Shown here one piece after another: positions 1 through 8,146 of a stretch of DNA of 13,739 bases (its first letter is position 1; every line of letters begins with the position of its first letter). A program made the translations under genes and the position numbers. The notes beneath the pieces are model-generated. The model did not search any database. It saw only the letters and a program-made list of their open reading frames with translations, and had not been told where the DNA came from. The stretch lies in contig JAOTXR010000016.1 of assembly GCA_029862285.1 (NCBI GenBank), forward strand, positions 1 to 13,739. The letters are read 5' to 3'. The stretch comes from Gammaproteobacteria bacterium. Its GTDB lineage: Bacteria; Pseudomonadota; Gammaproteobacteria; Steroidobacterales; JABDKV01.

Positions 1-191
1 TTTACGGCAGCAATCCTCGCGGCATTGAATAAAACTCGTCCCTGAGCCACCGTCGGTTCTTGGCGCGGAGTCTGCGCCCCGGCCGCCGAGACAATCGCCG
101 GGCTTCTTGGATAGTATGTCTGTCCTGTGCCTTGCAACTGAGGTAATGCGACATCTCGCCCGAAGTACTCATCAGGGCCCCGGTCGGCCTG
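1..191. other. Left-edge region with no supported gene
   Basis: No gene can be supported here. Two short open stretches run in from the left edge on the plus strand and stop at 30-32 (TAA) and 43-45 (TGA). Either could be the last codons of a gene lying outside the window, but there is too little sequence to choose between them. A small inverted pair (GGCGC at 62-66, GCGCC at 74-78) has no T-tract after it, so I do not call a terminator. A purine-rich GAGGT at 140-144 could be a ribosome binding site for the peptidase gene that follows, but no ATG in that gene's frame lies behind it. Confidence 0.4.
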
Positions 192-1163
192 TTGCCGGTA
201 CTGATCTTCCTGGTTGTGCTGTTGTACATGGACAGCTACAAGCTGGTGAGCTTCAGTACTGTGTTATGGGTCATCGTTGCCGGCGGCCTGACGACGGTTG
301 CCGCATATTTCATAAACGGCTTTCTGTTGGACTGGCTGCCGTTGGGAATGAAATCATTCAGCCGGTATGTCGCGCCGGTTGTGGAAGAGACTCTCAAGGG
401 GCTGGTCATTGTTTACCTGTTCCGTAGCCACCGGATCGGGTTTCTGGTCGACAGCGCCATCATGGGATTCGCCGTTGGTGCAGGCTTTGCTGTAGTCGAG
501 AACTTCTATTATTTGTATACCGCTGGACATGCAAACCTCGGTGTCTGGATCGTGCGTGGTTTTGGTACGGCGGTAATGCACGGTGGCGTGACGGCAATTT
601 TTGGTGTCATATCGCAAACGGTCACCGAGCGCAGCATGAAAATCAATCCGCTGTTGTACCTGCCCGGTCTGTTGGCGGCGATCGTGTTGCATTCTGTGTT
701 CAATCATTTTGTGCTCCCGCCGATCTTGATGACGCTGACCTTCCTGACGGTATTGCCACCGATACTCTATCTTGTATTCGCAAAAAGCGCCGCCCATATG
801 CATGAGTGGCTGGAACTGGATTTCGACGCCGACGCAAAGCTATTGGAGCAGATAAACTCCGGCCGATTTGCCGAGGGCAAGATCGGCCGGTTTCTGCATG
901 ATCTCAGGGACATGTTCGAAGGGCCGGTCGTCGTCGACATGTTGTGTTATCTGCGGCTATACACCGAACTGGCGTTACGGGCAAAAGGCGTCTTGATGAT
1001 GCGCGAGAATGGACTGGATGCACCGGTGGGCGAACGCACAAAGGAGAAGTTCACCGAGATGGTCTACCTCGAAAAGAGCATCGGCAAGACCGGCGTGCTG
1101 GCCATGCGGCCGTTCCTGCATATGACCCGCAAGGATCTCTGGCAGTTGTATGTCCTGGAATAG
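192..1163 (+). CDS. PrsW-type intramembrane glutamic peptidase (start uncertain)
   Basis: A polytopic membrane protein of about 323 residues related to PrsW, the protease that makes the site-1 cut of an anti-sigma factor in Bacillus; members elsewhere mostly have unknown substrates. Counting from the TTG at 192, the family motifs are present: an EETLK motif with paired glutamates at about 65-66, ENFYY at about 103-107, a His in MHGG at about 130, and HSVFNH at about 167-172. They lie in or beside hydrophobic segments spanning roughly residues 2-198. A soluble, mostly helical tail of about 120 residues follows and carries no motif I recognise. The start is doubtful. The frame stays open back to 147 and that stretch (ending RAPVGLLPVLIF) reads like a normal family N-terminus, yet it has no ATG, GTG or TTG before 192. 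Family assignment is firm; substrate and start are not. Confidence 0.85.
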   Translation: MPVLIFLVVLLYMDSYKLVSFSTVLWVIVAGGLTTVAAYFINGFLLDWLPLGMKSFSRYVAPVVEETLKGLVIVYLFRSHRIGFLVDSAIMGFAVGAGFAVVENFYYLYTAGHANLGVWIVRGFGTAVMHGGVTAIFGVISQTVTERSMKINPLLYLPGLLAAIVLHSVFNHFVLPPILMTLTFLTVLPPILYLVFAKSAAHMHEWLELDFDADAKLLEQINSGRFAEGKIGRFLHDLRDMFEGPVVVDMLCYLRLYTELALRAKGVLMMRENGLDAPVGERTKEKFTEMVYLEKSIGKTGVLAMRPFLHMTRKDLWQLYVLE

Positions 1164-1422
1164 AAAAAATCAGGGCCACCCCGGGTTTTGACCAACTTTT
1201 CCGGGCGTCAGCGGTACTTCAGGGTAAGAGCCACTTAATGATCGCGATGGTGCAATGCGCAATAAATCCGGAAAACCCCTGGCCGTGAGACGCCTGGGTA
1301 AGAACATGAAACGCCTGACGATGCTGGCCGTCATCGCCGCGATCTGCGTGGCTGCACTGAGCTAGGAGACACTAACAATGTTGCGGCTTGAACTTGCCGG
1401 GACGGCTGTTGTATCCGGTGGG
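1164..1422. other. Intergenic stretch between converging genes, tiny ORFs only
   Basis: This lies between the 3' ends of the peptidase gene (+) and the permease gene (-). I see no convincing intrinsic terminator for either. It holds a few very short plus-strand frames. One at 1306-1365 encodes 19 residues shaped like the start of a signal peptide (MKRL, then a hydrophobic run with one Cys). One at 1378-1440 encodes 20 residues behind a good GGAG at 1364-1367. Neither resembles a known family, and both are listed as a low-grade observation rather than as genes. Confidence 0.4.
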
Positions 1423-2205
1423 CTAGGAAATCAGCTGTAACGCTTTTGGTAGTGAGCGGGCGAGTATATAGAAACCCATCACAATCAGAAAAAAACCGAA
1501 ACCCCGCTTGAGTTTTTTCTGTGGCAGGCGATGCGTAGTCCTGGCTCCCGCAAAGCTCCCGATTATTCCAAGGCCCGTTACCAGCATCAAAGTCGGCCAG
1601 TCCAGCACGAGGTCCTGCGCGGCAAGCACGTAAACGTATTTATAGAAACCACTGAAGGATTTGAGCGCAATAATTACAAGGCTGGTTGCAACGGCGCGGT
1701 GCATTGACAGTCCGCCCAGCAAGACCAGTGCTGGCACGATCAGAAAACCGCCACCGACACCGACCAGACCGGTGATCATGCCAACCAGCAAACCGTCGGT
1801 TGCAATTTTCCAGACGGCCCGTGGCTGGTGGTCCGTATCGCTTAGGGTGACCGGGCGCAGCATCAAATAGGCAGCAAGCAACATTACGACTGCGAACAGA
1901 GACAATTGCACTATGCCGGCAACGTACCGGGCCAGCACCGCTCCGCCATAAGTACCAGCCATCCCCGGTACACCGAAGACGAGTACATTGCGCCAATCCA
2001 CCAGACGGGCTTTGAGAAAGTGCAGGCTACCGGCAAGGGCGATACCGCCGACGACGAAAAGCGATCCGGCAATAGCAACCTTCTCATCCTGCCCGAACAA
2101 GAAAACCAGTACGGGAACTGTAATTATCGACCCGCCGGACCCCAGCAACCCGAGACTGACACCGATGGCGATTGCACCGAGCCAGGCCAGTGCAGAAGCG
2201 ACCAT
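1423..2205 (-). CDS. TauE/SafE (DUF81) family membrane permease
   Basis: A 260-residue inner-membrane protein of the TauE/SafE family, whose members are implicated in export or uptake of sulfite, sulfoacetate and other small organic anions. The internal duplication typical of the family is visible. The first half opens with GLLGSGGSIITVP (about 19-31) and the second repeats it as GLVGVGGGFLIVP (about 146-158). About eight hydrophobic segments are spread over the chain, with a short polar break at about 121-131. The start is an ATG at 2205 with no strong ribosome binding site. It is the third gene of the minus-strand group, 141 bp behind the hydrolase gene, a gap wide enough for its own promoter. 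A near-repeated pair of sites lies in that gap. The substrate cannot be read from the sequence. The neighbouring carboxylase and hydrolase make a carboxylic acid as plausible as a sulfur compound. Confidence 0.88.
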   Translation of the reverse strand: MVASALAWLGAIAIGVSLGLLGSGGSIITVPVLVFLFGQDEKVAIAGSLFVVGGIALAGSLHFLKARLVDWRNVLVFGVPGMAGTYGGAVLARYVAGIVQLSLFAVVMLLAAYLMLRPVTLSDTDHQPRAVWKIATDGLLVGMITGLVGVGGGFLIVPALVLLGGLSMHRAVATSLVIIALKSFSGFYKYVYVLAAQDLVLDWPTLMLVTGLGIIGSFAGARTTHRLPQKKLKRGFGFFLIVMGFYILARSLPKALQLIS

Positions 2206-2234
2206 TAGCCGGTGGTCCGGCTGGGTGCGGTTAT

Positions 2235-2280
2235 CCGGATTGGCAGCCTGTAGTCAACCACAACCCGGATTGTGGCAGCC
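2235..2280. repeat. Pair of direct repeats upstream of the TauE/SafE gene
   Basis: The 14-base CCGGATTGGCAGCC at 2235-2248 recurs as the 16-base CCGGATTGTGGCAGCC at 2265-2280, differing only by two inserted bases. The copies are 30 bp apart start to start, close to three helical turns, and lie roughly 30-75 bp upstream of the permease start codon at 2205. The first copy overlaps an 8-bp palindrome (ATCCGGAT, 2233-2240). This could be a tandem operator, but the pair is short and could be chance. Confidence 0.3.
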
Positions 2281-2346
2281 GTAAGCCGAGGCAAGCCGCT
2301 CGCGCCGGGCAACGTGGCGATCGGTTTCGTCGGCCAACTCAAGCGA

Positions 2347-3327
2347 CTAAGCAGGTACGACCTTTTGGTCGATGGCACCGAAAATGCTGTTACCGTTCTT
2401 GTCGAACATCTCGATGCGCACCCGGTCACCATACTTCATGAATTGGGTCTGCGGCTTACCGTGCTCTATGGTTTCCAGCATGCGTTTTTCGGCCAGACAA
2501 CTCGAACCCCTGCTACGATCATAATTTGAGATAGTGCCGGAACCGATAATCGCACCAGCTCCGAGGTTTCTGGTTTTGGTCACATGCTCGATGAGCTGGC
2601 GAAAATTGAAAGTCATGTCGATGCCACATTCCGGTTGACCGAATAACTCACCGTTCAAGTGGGTGACCAACGGAAGATTGAAGGTTCCCTGCGTAAACGC
2701 ATCACCGAGTTCGTCCGGGGTGACCGCGACGGGCGAAAAGGCGGTTGACGGTTTTGACTGATAAAATCCAAAACCCTTGGCCAGCTCACCCGGGATCAGG
2801 TTGCGTAGAGAGACATCGTTGACGATCATCAGTAACTTGATGTGTTTGCCTGCATCCATGGCCTTGGTGCCCATTGGAACATCGTCAGTTATGACAGCAG
2901 TTTCGGATTCCATGTCAATGCCAAATTCTTCGCTGGGCACCGGAATGTCCTCACGGGGCCCGAGAAGATCGTCGGAGCCGCCCTGATACACCAGTGGATC
3001 ATGCCAAAAACTTTCCGGCATCTCCGCGCCGCGTGCCTTGCGGACCAATTCGACATGATTGACATAGGCACTGCCGTCGACCCAGTGATAGGCGCGCGGC
3101 AAAGGTGCAGCGAGTCTTTCCGGGTCAAACGCAAACTCATCTTCGAGGGTTCCCGCCTCGAGTCCTGTAGCGACCGCCTCAAGCTGTGGTGCGAGCTCGT
3201 CCCAGTTGTCGAGCAACTGCTGCATCGTCGTGGCGATATGAACTACGCGTACTGCGCGACTCAAATCACGACTGACTACGATCAGCGTTCCGTTACGTCC
3301 ACCCTCTTTCAGGCTCGCCAGTTTCAA
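2347..3327 (-). CDS. Fumarylacetoacetate hydrolase family protein
   Basis: A 326-residue member of the fumarylacetoacetate hydrolase (FAH) superfamily. The founding enzyme splits 4-fumarylacetoacetate into fumarate and acetoacetate, the last step of tyrosine and homogentisate breakdown; relatives act on other diketo acids. Metal and catalytic positions align with mammalian FAH: Glu140 and Glu142 (metal pair), Asp171 in VND with Arg175 four residues on, and Lys192 at the position of the catalytic lysine. The glycine-rich GSGTISN is at 262-268. The N-terminal part (MKLASLKEGG start, YQGGSDDLLGP at about 114-124) and the length match the shorter bacterial form proposed for tyrosine degradation. 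The start ATG at 3327 lies 32 bp after the carboxylase stop, so the two are very likely one transcript. No homogentisate dioxygenase or maleylacetoacetate isomerase is in view, so the exact substrate is inferred. I give no symbol for that reason. Confidence 0.88.
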   Translation of the reverse strand: MKLASLKEGGRNGTLIVVSRDLSRAVRVVHIATTMQQLLDNWDELAPQLEAVATGLEAGTLEDEFAFDPERLAAPLPRAYHWVDGSAYVNHVELVRKARGAEMPESFWHDPLVYQGGSDDLLGPREDIPVPSEEFGIDMESETAVITDDVPMGTKAMDAGKHIKLLMIVNDVSLRNLIPGELAKGFGFYQSKPSTAFSPVAVTPDELGDAFTQGTFNLPLVTHLNGELFGQPECGIDMTFNFRQLIEHVTKTRNLGAGAIIGSGTISNYDRSRGSSCLAEKRMLETIEHGKPQTQFMKYGDRVRIEMFDKNGNSIFGAIDQKVVPA

Positions 3328-3359
3328 GATATCTTACCTTTCCGTTTCCAGGCCCGAGT

Positions 3360-6300
3360 CTAGACGGGTCTGATTACAAACAACAGGTCACCGGCATTGA
3401 CCTGCGTGGCATTGGCCTGATTTATGCGAACAATTTCATATTGGTGTTCCGCCGGATAGGTCATCTCACTGCCATTGAAGCTGGATAGTGACACCGAAGT
3501 AAACATTTTCATGGCCTCGAGCTGGCAGATAGTCTCATCCAGTGTGATCCGGTCGCCAACAGCCACATAAGCGGGATCGGACGGCGATGGTGTGGAATAA
3601 AATATGCCAGTCTGCGGCGATAGCACCTTCAATTCATCGGAGCCCTCAATCTTGATGGATGCTGCGTCCGCGCTGGCTGAGGCGCCGGTTTGGGCCATTT
3701 CACGCAGTAATTGATCGCCATCAATTCGGTTGAGGAATTCCGGCAGGTATCCGGTGTCGTACTGGCCTTTCTGGAACGCCGCATCCTCAAGTATGCGCGT
3801 TAGCAATGGAATATTGGTGCAGATGCCCTGGATACGGATCGATTTCAGGTACTGGTTCAGGCGGTCTACAGCGTCCCGGCGATTCTCGGCATACGCAGTA
3901 ATCTGTGCAACCAGGCTGTCATAGAACGGCGATACCGTTTTGTCCCTGGCGATAGCTGCAATCACTTCCACGTTGTCATCACTTGGAAAATGACATTCGG
4001 AGACTCGTCCGGGCGATGGCACCAGATCGATAGCACCGTCAGCATCGACCACGCCCTGCTCGGCATTGATACGTGCTTCGATAGCGTATCCCCGGTAGTT
4101 GACATCAATATGCTCGATGCTGTGGCCTTCGGCAATGCGGAATTGCTCGTCGACGATCGAAATCCCGGTAGTCCACTCGGTAACGGGATGCTCCACCTGC
4201 AGCCGCGTATTCATTTCCATGAAATAAAGTGCGTTCTCTGTCAAGTCATAGATAAACTCGACTGTTCCTGCGCCGAGGTAGTCGATTGCGTCTGCGAGGT
4301 CACGAGCATAGCGAAATGCATCCTGCTCCAGTCGTTCGGGCAGCCGTACCGATTTGGATTCTTCAAGCACCTTCTGGTTATTACGTTGCACGCTGCAATC
4401 GCGTAGACCAAGAATGCGGGTATTTCCACTTGAGTCGCGCAGTATCTGTATTTCTATATGACGTAGCGACTCGACAAACTTCTCCAGATAGAGATCGCCA
4501 CTACCGAACGCACTTTTTGCCTCGGCAAAAACCGTGGCGAAAGCATCGTCGATTTCGTCCGCGCTGCGCACCACTTTAATACCCTTGCCGCCACCGCCGT
4601 GTACCGCTTTCAGAAGCACCGGATAGCCGATGGTGTCAGACACCTGAGCAGTTGCAGCGGCGCTCGTGAGAATGCCGTGACTACCCGGCACTACGGGGAC
4701 GTTGTTGGCAAGCGCCGTATTGATAGCGTTGGACTTGTTGCCCATGACCTCCATATTCTTGGCGTAAGGCCCAATGAAGTTCAGGCCACGCTTGCGACAC
4801 GTACGAGCGAAGTCCTCATTTTCAGAAAGAAAACCGATACCGGGATGCAATGCATCCACCCGTTCGCGCGATGCAATTGCAAAAACGCTCATTGCATTGA
4901 GGTAGCTCTCATCCGGGGTTTGCCCGCCAAGACTGACAACTTCATCCGACCCGGTAAGCATGTCGGCCGCAACTGAATCCATGTCCGGATCGGACTGCAC
5001 CAGCACGACCGACGTGCCACGTTGCTTGGCCATCCGAGTCAGCTTTACTGCGGTACAGCCACGACCGTGTATGAGCACGCGCTGTATCGGCCGCATCAGT
5101 GACCGCACATAGCCCTGTGAGTCCCATTCGACCGTCTTCCGGGCTTCCGGCAGGTACGCACCCTTGAAAACTCTGTCGACAACTTCCTCAACGGTCTCTG
5201 TCGGTAAGGGAATCTCGCGATCGATGTCTTGCAGGTCTTTGTCAAGGGTTTCGGCAAACGGGTGATGTACGAGGCCACGCATCGAACCCAGCTTCGTGGA
5301 TAGATAATTCGAGACGATACTTTGCGATGGCAGGAACGAAGGAACGACGACGCGTCCGGCAAACGGCATGTTCGTACCACTAAAATAGTAGGTCTGCACC
5401 ATTGGGTGTGTGACGAAACTTGCTTGAGAGCCACCGGTGCAGTCGCCAAAACCAAAAATGATAATTGGTAAGTCGTTATCGCGTACAAAACGAGTAATAC
5501 GGTCGTTGGATACTGCCATGGCAAACAACGCGTTCGGACCTTCCTTGGTCTGCATTCCACCAGAGGAAACAAAACAAATCACCGGCAGCCGTTGACTGAC
5601 GCATTCATTTAACAAGCGCGACATCTTTTCGGCACTGGCCATATCGAAGGCGCCCGCCTGAAAATCGACATTGGAAATCAATATCCCGACTTTGCGACCA
5701 GAGCCGAAAGCCAGCCGTCCGACTCCCGTCACCACGCCACATGGTGTGTGGCCTTTTTTTAGTGCGCGTTCAATTGAAAGGCGAAAACCAGGGAACCCCA
5801 CCGGATCCGCGGTCATCAGGTTTGCGTCCAGCTCCTGAAAATCGACAAAGAATCGATCCCTGATCGCCGTCACCGAGGTCAGTTTTTGGCGTTTAACGTC
5901 ATCCAGAACCCGCTGGACCAGGACGTCGTTGTAGGCGATTTCCAACTGGTTCCAGAAGTCCTTGCGCTTGCCAATTCGCTTTGGCTTGATATTGCCGTCA
6001 TAGGATTTGTTGGTAGTTTGCGAAGTAAGGAATGCCGGTACCAACGTTTCAAATATGAAAGTGATTAAGACTAACAGCGCGTCCGACAATCGCGTGAAGG
6101 CGACGCGCTTCCATTCCTCCACCTCCTTGAGGAAAGCGCCACGGCCGTTGAATTTGACGAAATACTGAATCCAGCCAGAAAACAAGTTTGAGTTCGCGCT
6201 TAAAAACTTGCCGGTTTCATCCATCTCCTCGTCGCGTTGCACCTGTTCCGAGGCTACCTCCAGGGAATTCTCGAGCAGTTTCTGTAACGAGCCCTCGGAA

Positions 6301-8075
6301 ATGGAGTGGTCGGCACGAGCCTCTTCCGCCATATCGGCGAAGCCGTTGACGATGGAATCATAAAGCGCATCGAAGATAAGCAAGTTGACGAAGTTCTTTG
6401 TTAGCGATTCACGCAGTTCGCCATCAAAAATGACATCCCGCACTGTGACCTCGGTGTCAGGAATGTCGAATACCTCATCGCCGCTACGCCTATTTTCTCG
6501 GGCGGCGACTTGTTGAATCAGCTTGCGGAAATTGTACGGTGAAGACGATTTCCAGCGATTGTAGAGGTACAGGCCCAGGTTGAAGCAAAGCGCTTCCCGG
6601 GCATTTTCATAGTTGCGTTGTGGTTCACCAAGCAACAGCGATGTGAGTCGGCTGCGCTCCTTGGCCAGACCCTCTCGGCGCTGACGGTAATTTTTCAGCG
6701 CCTTGGCGAGTTGGTCGTTGTAAACGATGCGATCCGGGTCTTCGAGCCACTCATTGAATGCGGTGTCACGTGCCTGTTTGGTACGAACAGCGAGATCGCC
6801 GGCGGGAATTTCGACTGCCGCCAGGCGCCCATAAACATCGAGAGTCGAAGTTCGTAGTCGACGGCGCAAGCCGACATAGCGCAAGTGCCGCATGCTGAGC
6901 CCGAAGACATCCGGCACCACCCGGCGTGCATCAGAAAAAGAAAATTCCGCTACCGACTTGATTCTCTTGAGTTCCTGAGACGGCCTGAGATAACGACTGA
7001 CGGCGCGTTGATATTGACCGAGAACGATCGGCTCCTGAGCAGCAAAATTGCGCGACGCCTGTTCGATGGACTCGATTGCGCTGCAGATAGATGTTTGCAG
7101 ATTCGCCACGGAAGCATCTTTGTCATCCGGCGCATAATCAATTACACCGTCAACCACACCCTTGGTCAGCAACTCATAGGATGACAAGCCGACGTAGTGG
7201 GCGCATTCCTGCCAACTGAGATTGTATTGTCTCGCAATGCTGGCGAGGCCCTTTGGTTGAATGGTGTTAAAGACAGCGGTGCGAACACACAGCAGTACAT
7301 TGGTCGCCGCGAGCGGAATCGCGCCTCCTGAATAGCCAAGTCCAAAGACGACGCCGACGGTCGGTACGGCGAGGTTGCACATTTCGGCCAGCAACCGGGA
7401 AATTGAGTGGGCCTGATTGTTTTGATTCGCTTCGGCGCCCGCGTCTGCACCGGGCGTGTCCATAAAGTTGATAATAGGCATGGAGAGGTCGCTAAAATCA
7501 CGCACGACCGCAACAGCCTGCAGGTGCTGTTCCGGGCCCCAAACGCCATTGTTGATTTCACGGTTCTGCGCGAGGATGCCGACCCGCCTCGGTCCAGTGT
7601 CGCAGGCCAGTTCCAACTCCACGGCGTAAAGGGGGCCGTCGGTGATTTCGTTCAGAACTCTGCCCTTTAGCTGCTGAATGACCTGTTTCGCACTCGGGCG
7701 CTTCGGCGCTTCGGTGGGTTCAAGTACTTCGGCGATGTACTGGTCAACTGCGAGTTCCCGGAGTTCGTCCGCTTTGGAACGGCAAAAAGCTGTGGTCAGC
7801 AGGCCCTGGATTGGCGTGCTTACGCTGGGCGGCCGGTTGCCCGGGAAAATCGAATAGTCCCGCGCGTCCCGCTCCGCCTTGGCGAACATATCGTCAGGTA
7901 ACCAGACGGATGGCCTGCTTGCGTCAGCCTGCTCCATATCCCCAATCATTCCCAGAGCTTCTGGATCTACGCTCACCGGAGTTAGATTAAATAGTATCGG
8001 CTGCTTTGTGTAAATTAGCCCGATAGTTGAGGTCACTTTTGCTGTGGTGTCCAGGGGGATGGAGGCCCCACTCAT
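3360..8075 (-). CDS. Giant fused acyl-CoA carboxylase (CT-alpha, CT-beta, BC, BCCP)
   Basis: A single chain of about 1,570 residues with all parts of a biotin-dependent carboxylase. Numbering here is from an in-frame TTG at 8084; the preferred ATG at 8075 is residue 4. Residues about 135-345 resemble AccA (INFMDTPGADAG at 205-216, GYSGGA at 250-255, IQPKGLASI at 275-283). About 345-775 is unassigned, mostly helical, with a hydrophobic run near 668-686. About 780-945 resembles AccD (VVTGVGRL at 784-791, SSGGMQ at 840-845, GGSQASF at 884-890) but has no zinc finger. About 1000-1450 is biotin carboxylase: HGGGGKG at 1162-1168, Lys1159, His1209, Glu1276, Glu1290, Asn1292, Arg1294, Arg1338. About 1485-1574 is the biotin carrier, with EAMKM and biotin-accepting Lys1526. 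Acetyl-, propionyl- or longer acyl-CoA are all possible substrates. It heads a minus-strand group with the hydrolase 32 bp downstream, and is divergent from malic enzyme. Confidence 0.93.
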   Translation of the reverse strand: MSGASIPLDTTAKVTSTIGLIYTKQPILFNLTPVSVDPEALGMIGDMEQADASRPSVWLPDDMFAKAERDARDYSIFPGNRPPSVSTPIQGLLTTAFCRSKADELRELAVDQYIAEVLEPTEAPKRPSAKQVIQQLKGRVLNEITDGPLYAVELELACDTGPRRVGILAQNREINNGVWGPEQHLQAVAVVRDFSDLSMPIINFMDTPGADAGAEANQNNQAHSISRLLAEMCNLAVPTVGVVFGLGYSGGAIPLAATNVLLCVRTAVFNTIQPKGLASIARQYNLSWQECAHYVGLSSYELLTKGVVDGVIDYAPDDKDASVANLQTSICSAIESIEQASRNFAAQEPIVLGQYQRAVSRYLRPSQELKRIKSVAEFSFSDARRVVPDVFGLSMRHLRYVGLRRRLRTSTLDVYGRLAAVEIPAGDLAVRTKQARDTAFNEWLEDPDRIVYNDQLAKALKNYRQRREGLAKERSRLTSLLLGEPQRNYENAREALCFNLGLYLYNRWKSSSPYNFRKLIQQVAARENRRSGDEVFDIPDTEVTVRDVIFDGELRESLTKNFVNLLIFDALYDSIVNGFADMAEEARADHSISEGSLQKLLENSLEVASEQVQRDEEMDETGKFLSANSNLFSGWIQYFVKFNGRGAFLKEVEEWKRVAFTRLSDALLVLITFIFETLVPAFLTSQTTNKSYDGNIKPKRIGKRKDFWNQLEIAYNDVLVQRVLDDVKRQKLTSVTAIRDRFFVDFQELDANLMTADPVGFPGFRLSIERALKKGHTPCGVVTGVGRLAFGSGRKVGILISNVDFQAGAFDMASAEKMSRLLNECVSQRLPVICFVSSGGMQTKEGPNALFAMAVSNDRITRFVRDNDLPIIIFGFGDCTGGSQASFVTHPMVQTYYFSGTNMPFAGRVVVPSFLPSQSIVSNYLSTKLGSMRGLVHHPFAETLDKDLQDIDREIPLPTETVEEVVDRVFKGAYLPEARKTVEWDSQGYVRSLMRPIQRVLIHGRGCTAVKLTRMAKQRGTSVVLVQSDPDMDSVAADMLTGSDEVVSLGGQTPDESYLNAMSVFAIASRERVDALHPGIGFLSENEDFARTCRKRGLNFIGPYAKNMEVMGNKSNAINTALANNVPVVPGSHGILTSAAATAQVSDTIGYPVLLKAVHGGGGKGIKVVRSADEIDDAFATVFAEAKSAFGSGDLYLEKFVESLRHIEIQILRDSSGNTRILGLRDCSVQRNNQKVLEESKSVRLPERLEQDAFRYARDLADAIDYLGAGTVEFIYDLTENALYFMEMNTRLQVEHPVTEWTTGISIVDEQFRIAEGHSIEHIDVNYRGYAIEARINAEQGVVDADGAIDLVPSPGRVSECHFPSDDNVEVIAAIARDKTVSPFYDSLVAQITAYAENRRDAVDRLNQYLKSIRIQGICTNIPLLTRILEDAAFQKGQYDTGYLPEFLNRIDGDQLLREMAQTGASASADAASIKIEGSDELKVLSPQTGIFYSTPSPSDPAYVAVGDRITLDETICQLEAMKMFTSVSLSSFNGSEMTYPAEHQYEIVRINQANATQVNAGDLLFVIRPV

Positions 8076-8146
8076 AAGCCCCAAAAGCCGGAATTAGGGC
8101 CCCTGGAGGGTATATAGTGCGTCTAAAATCATTAATGGATTAGCCA
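8076..8146. promoter_or_regulatory. Shared divergent promoter region, carboxylase / malic enzyme
   Basis: Only about 70 bp separate the carboxylase ATG (8075, minus) from the malic enzyme ATG (8147, plus), so both promoters must lie here or overlap the genes. Possible -10 elements are TAAAAT at 8124-8129 for the plus strand and the self-complementary TATATA at 8111-8116 for either strand. I find no good -35 at the right distance for either. A GGGCCC core at 8098-8103 sits in the middle. The compactness suggests that expression of the two transcripts is linked. Confidence 0.45.

Noticed and set aside
354..803. A minus-strand gene opposite the PrsW-type peptidase
   Set aside because: The peptide is low in hydrophobic core, rich in Arg, Gln and His, and matches nothing; the plus strand carries the family motifs.
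1164..1200. An intrinsic terminator after the peptidase gene (CCCGGGTTTT)
   Set aside because: The palindrome is only six bases with no real loop and the T-run is four long, too weak to call.
4350..4420. Asn-Asn at the biotin carboxylase positions of E. coli Arg235-His236, as a sign of inactivity
   Set aside because: Asn at the His236 position is, from memory, found in active propionyl-CoA carboxylase alpha subunits, and the other ATP, bicarbonate and biotin residues are intact.
4599..4976. A plus-strand gene opposite the carboxylase
   Set aside because: This and several similar plus-strand frames lie antisense to conserved carboxylase domains, encode no recognisable family, and follow from the codon bias of the real gene.
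5960..6080. A transmembrane helix in the middle of the carboxylase (residues about 668-686)
   Set aside because: The run is short, contains a Glu, and sits in a helical region of an otherwise soluble enzyme; a buried helix is more likely.
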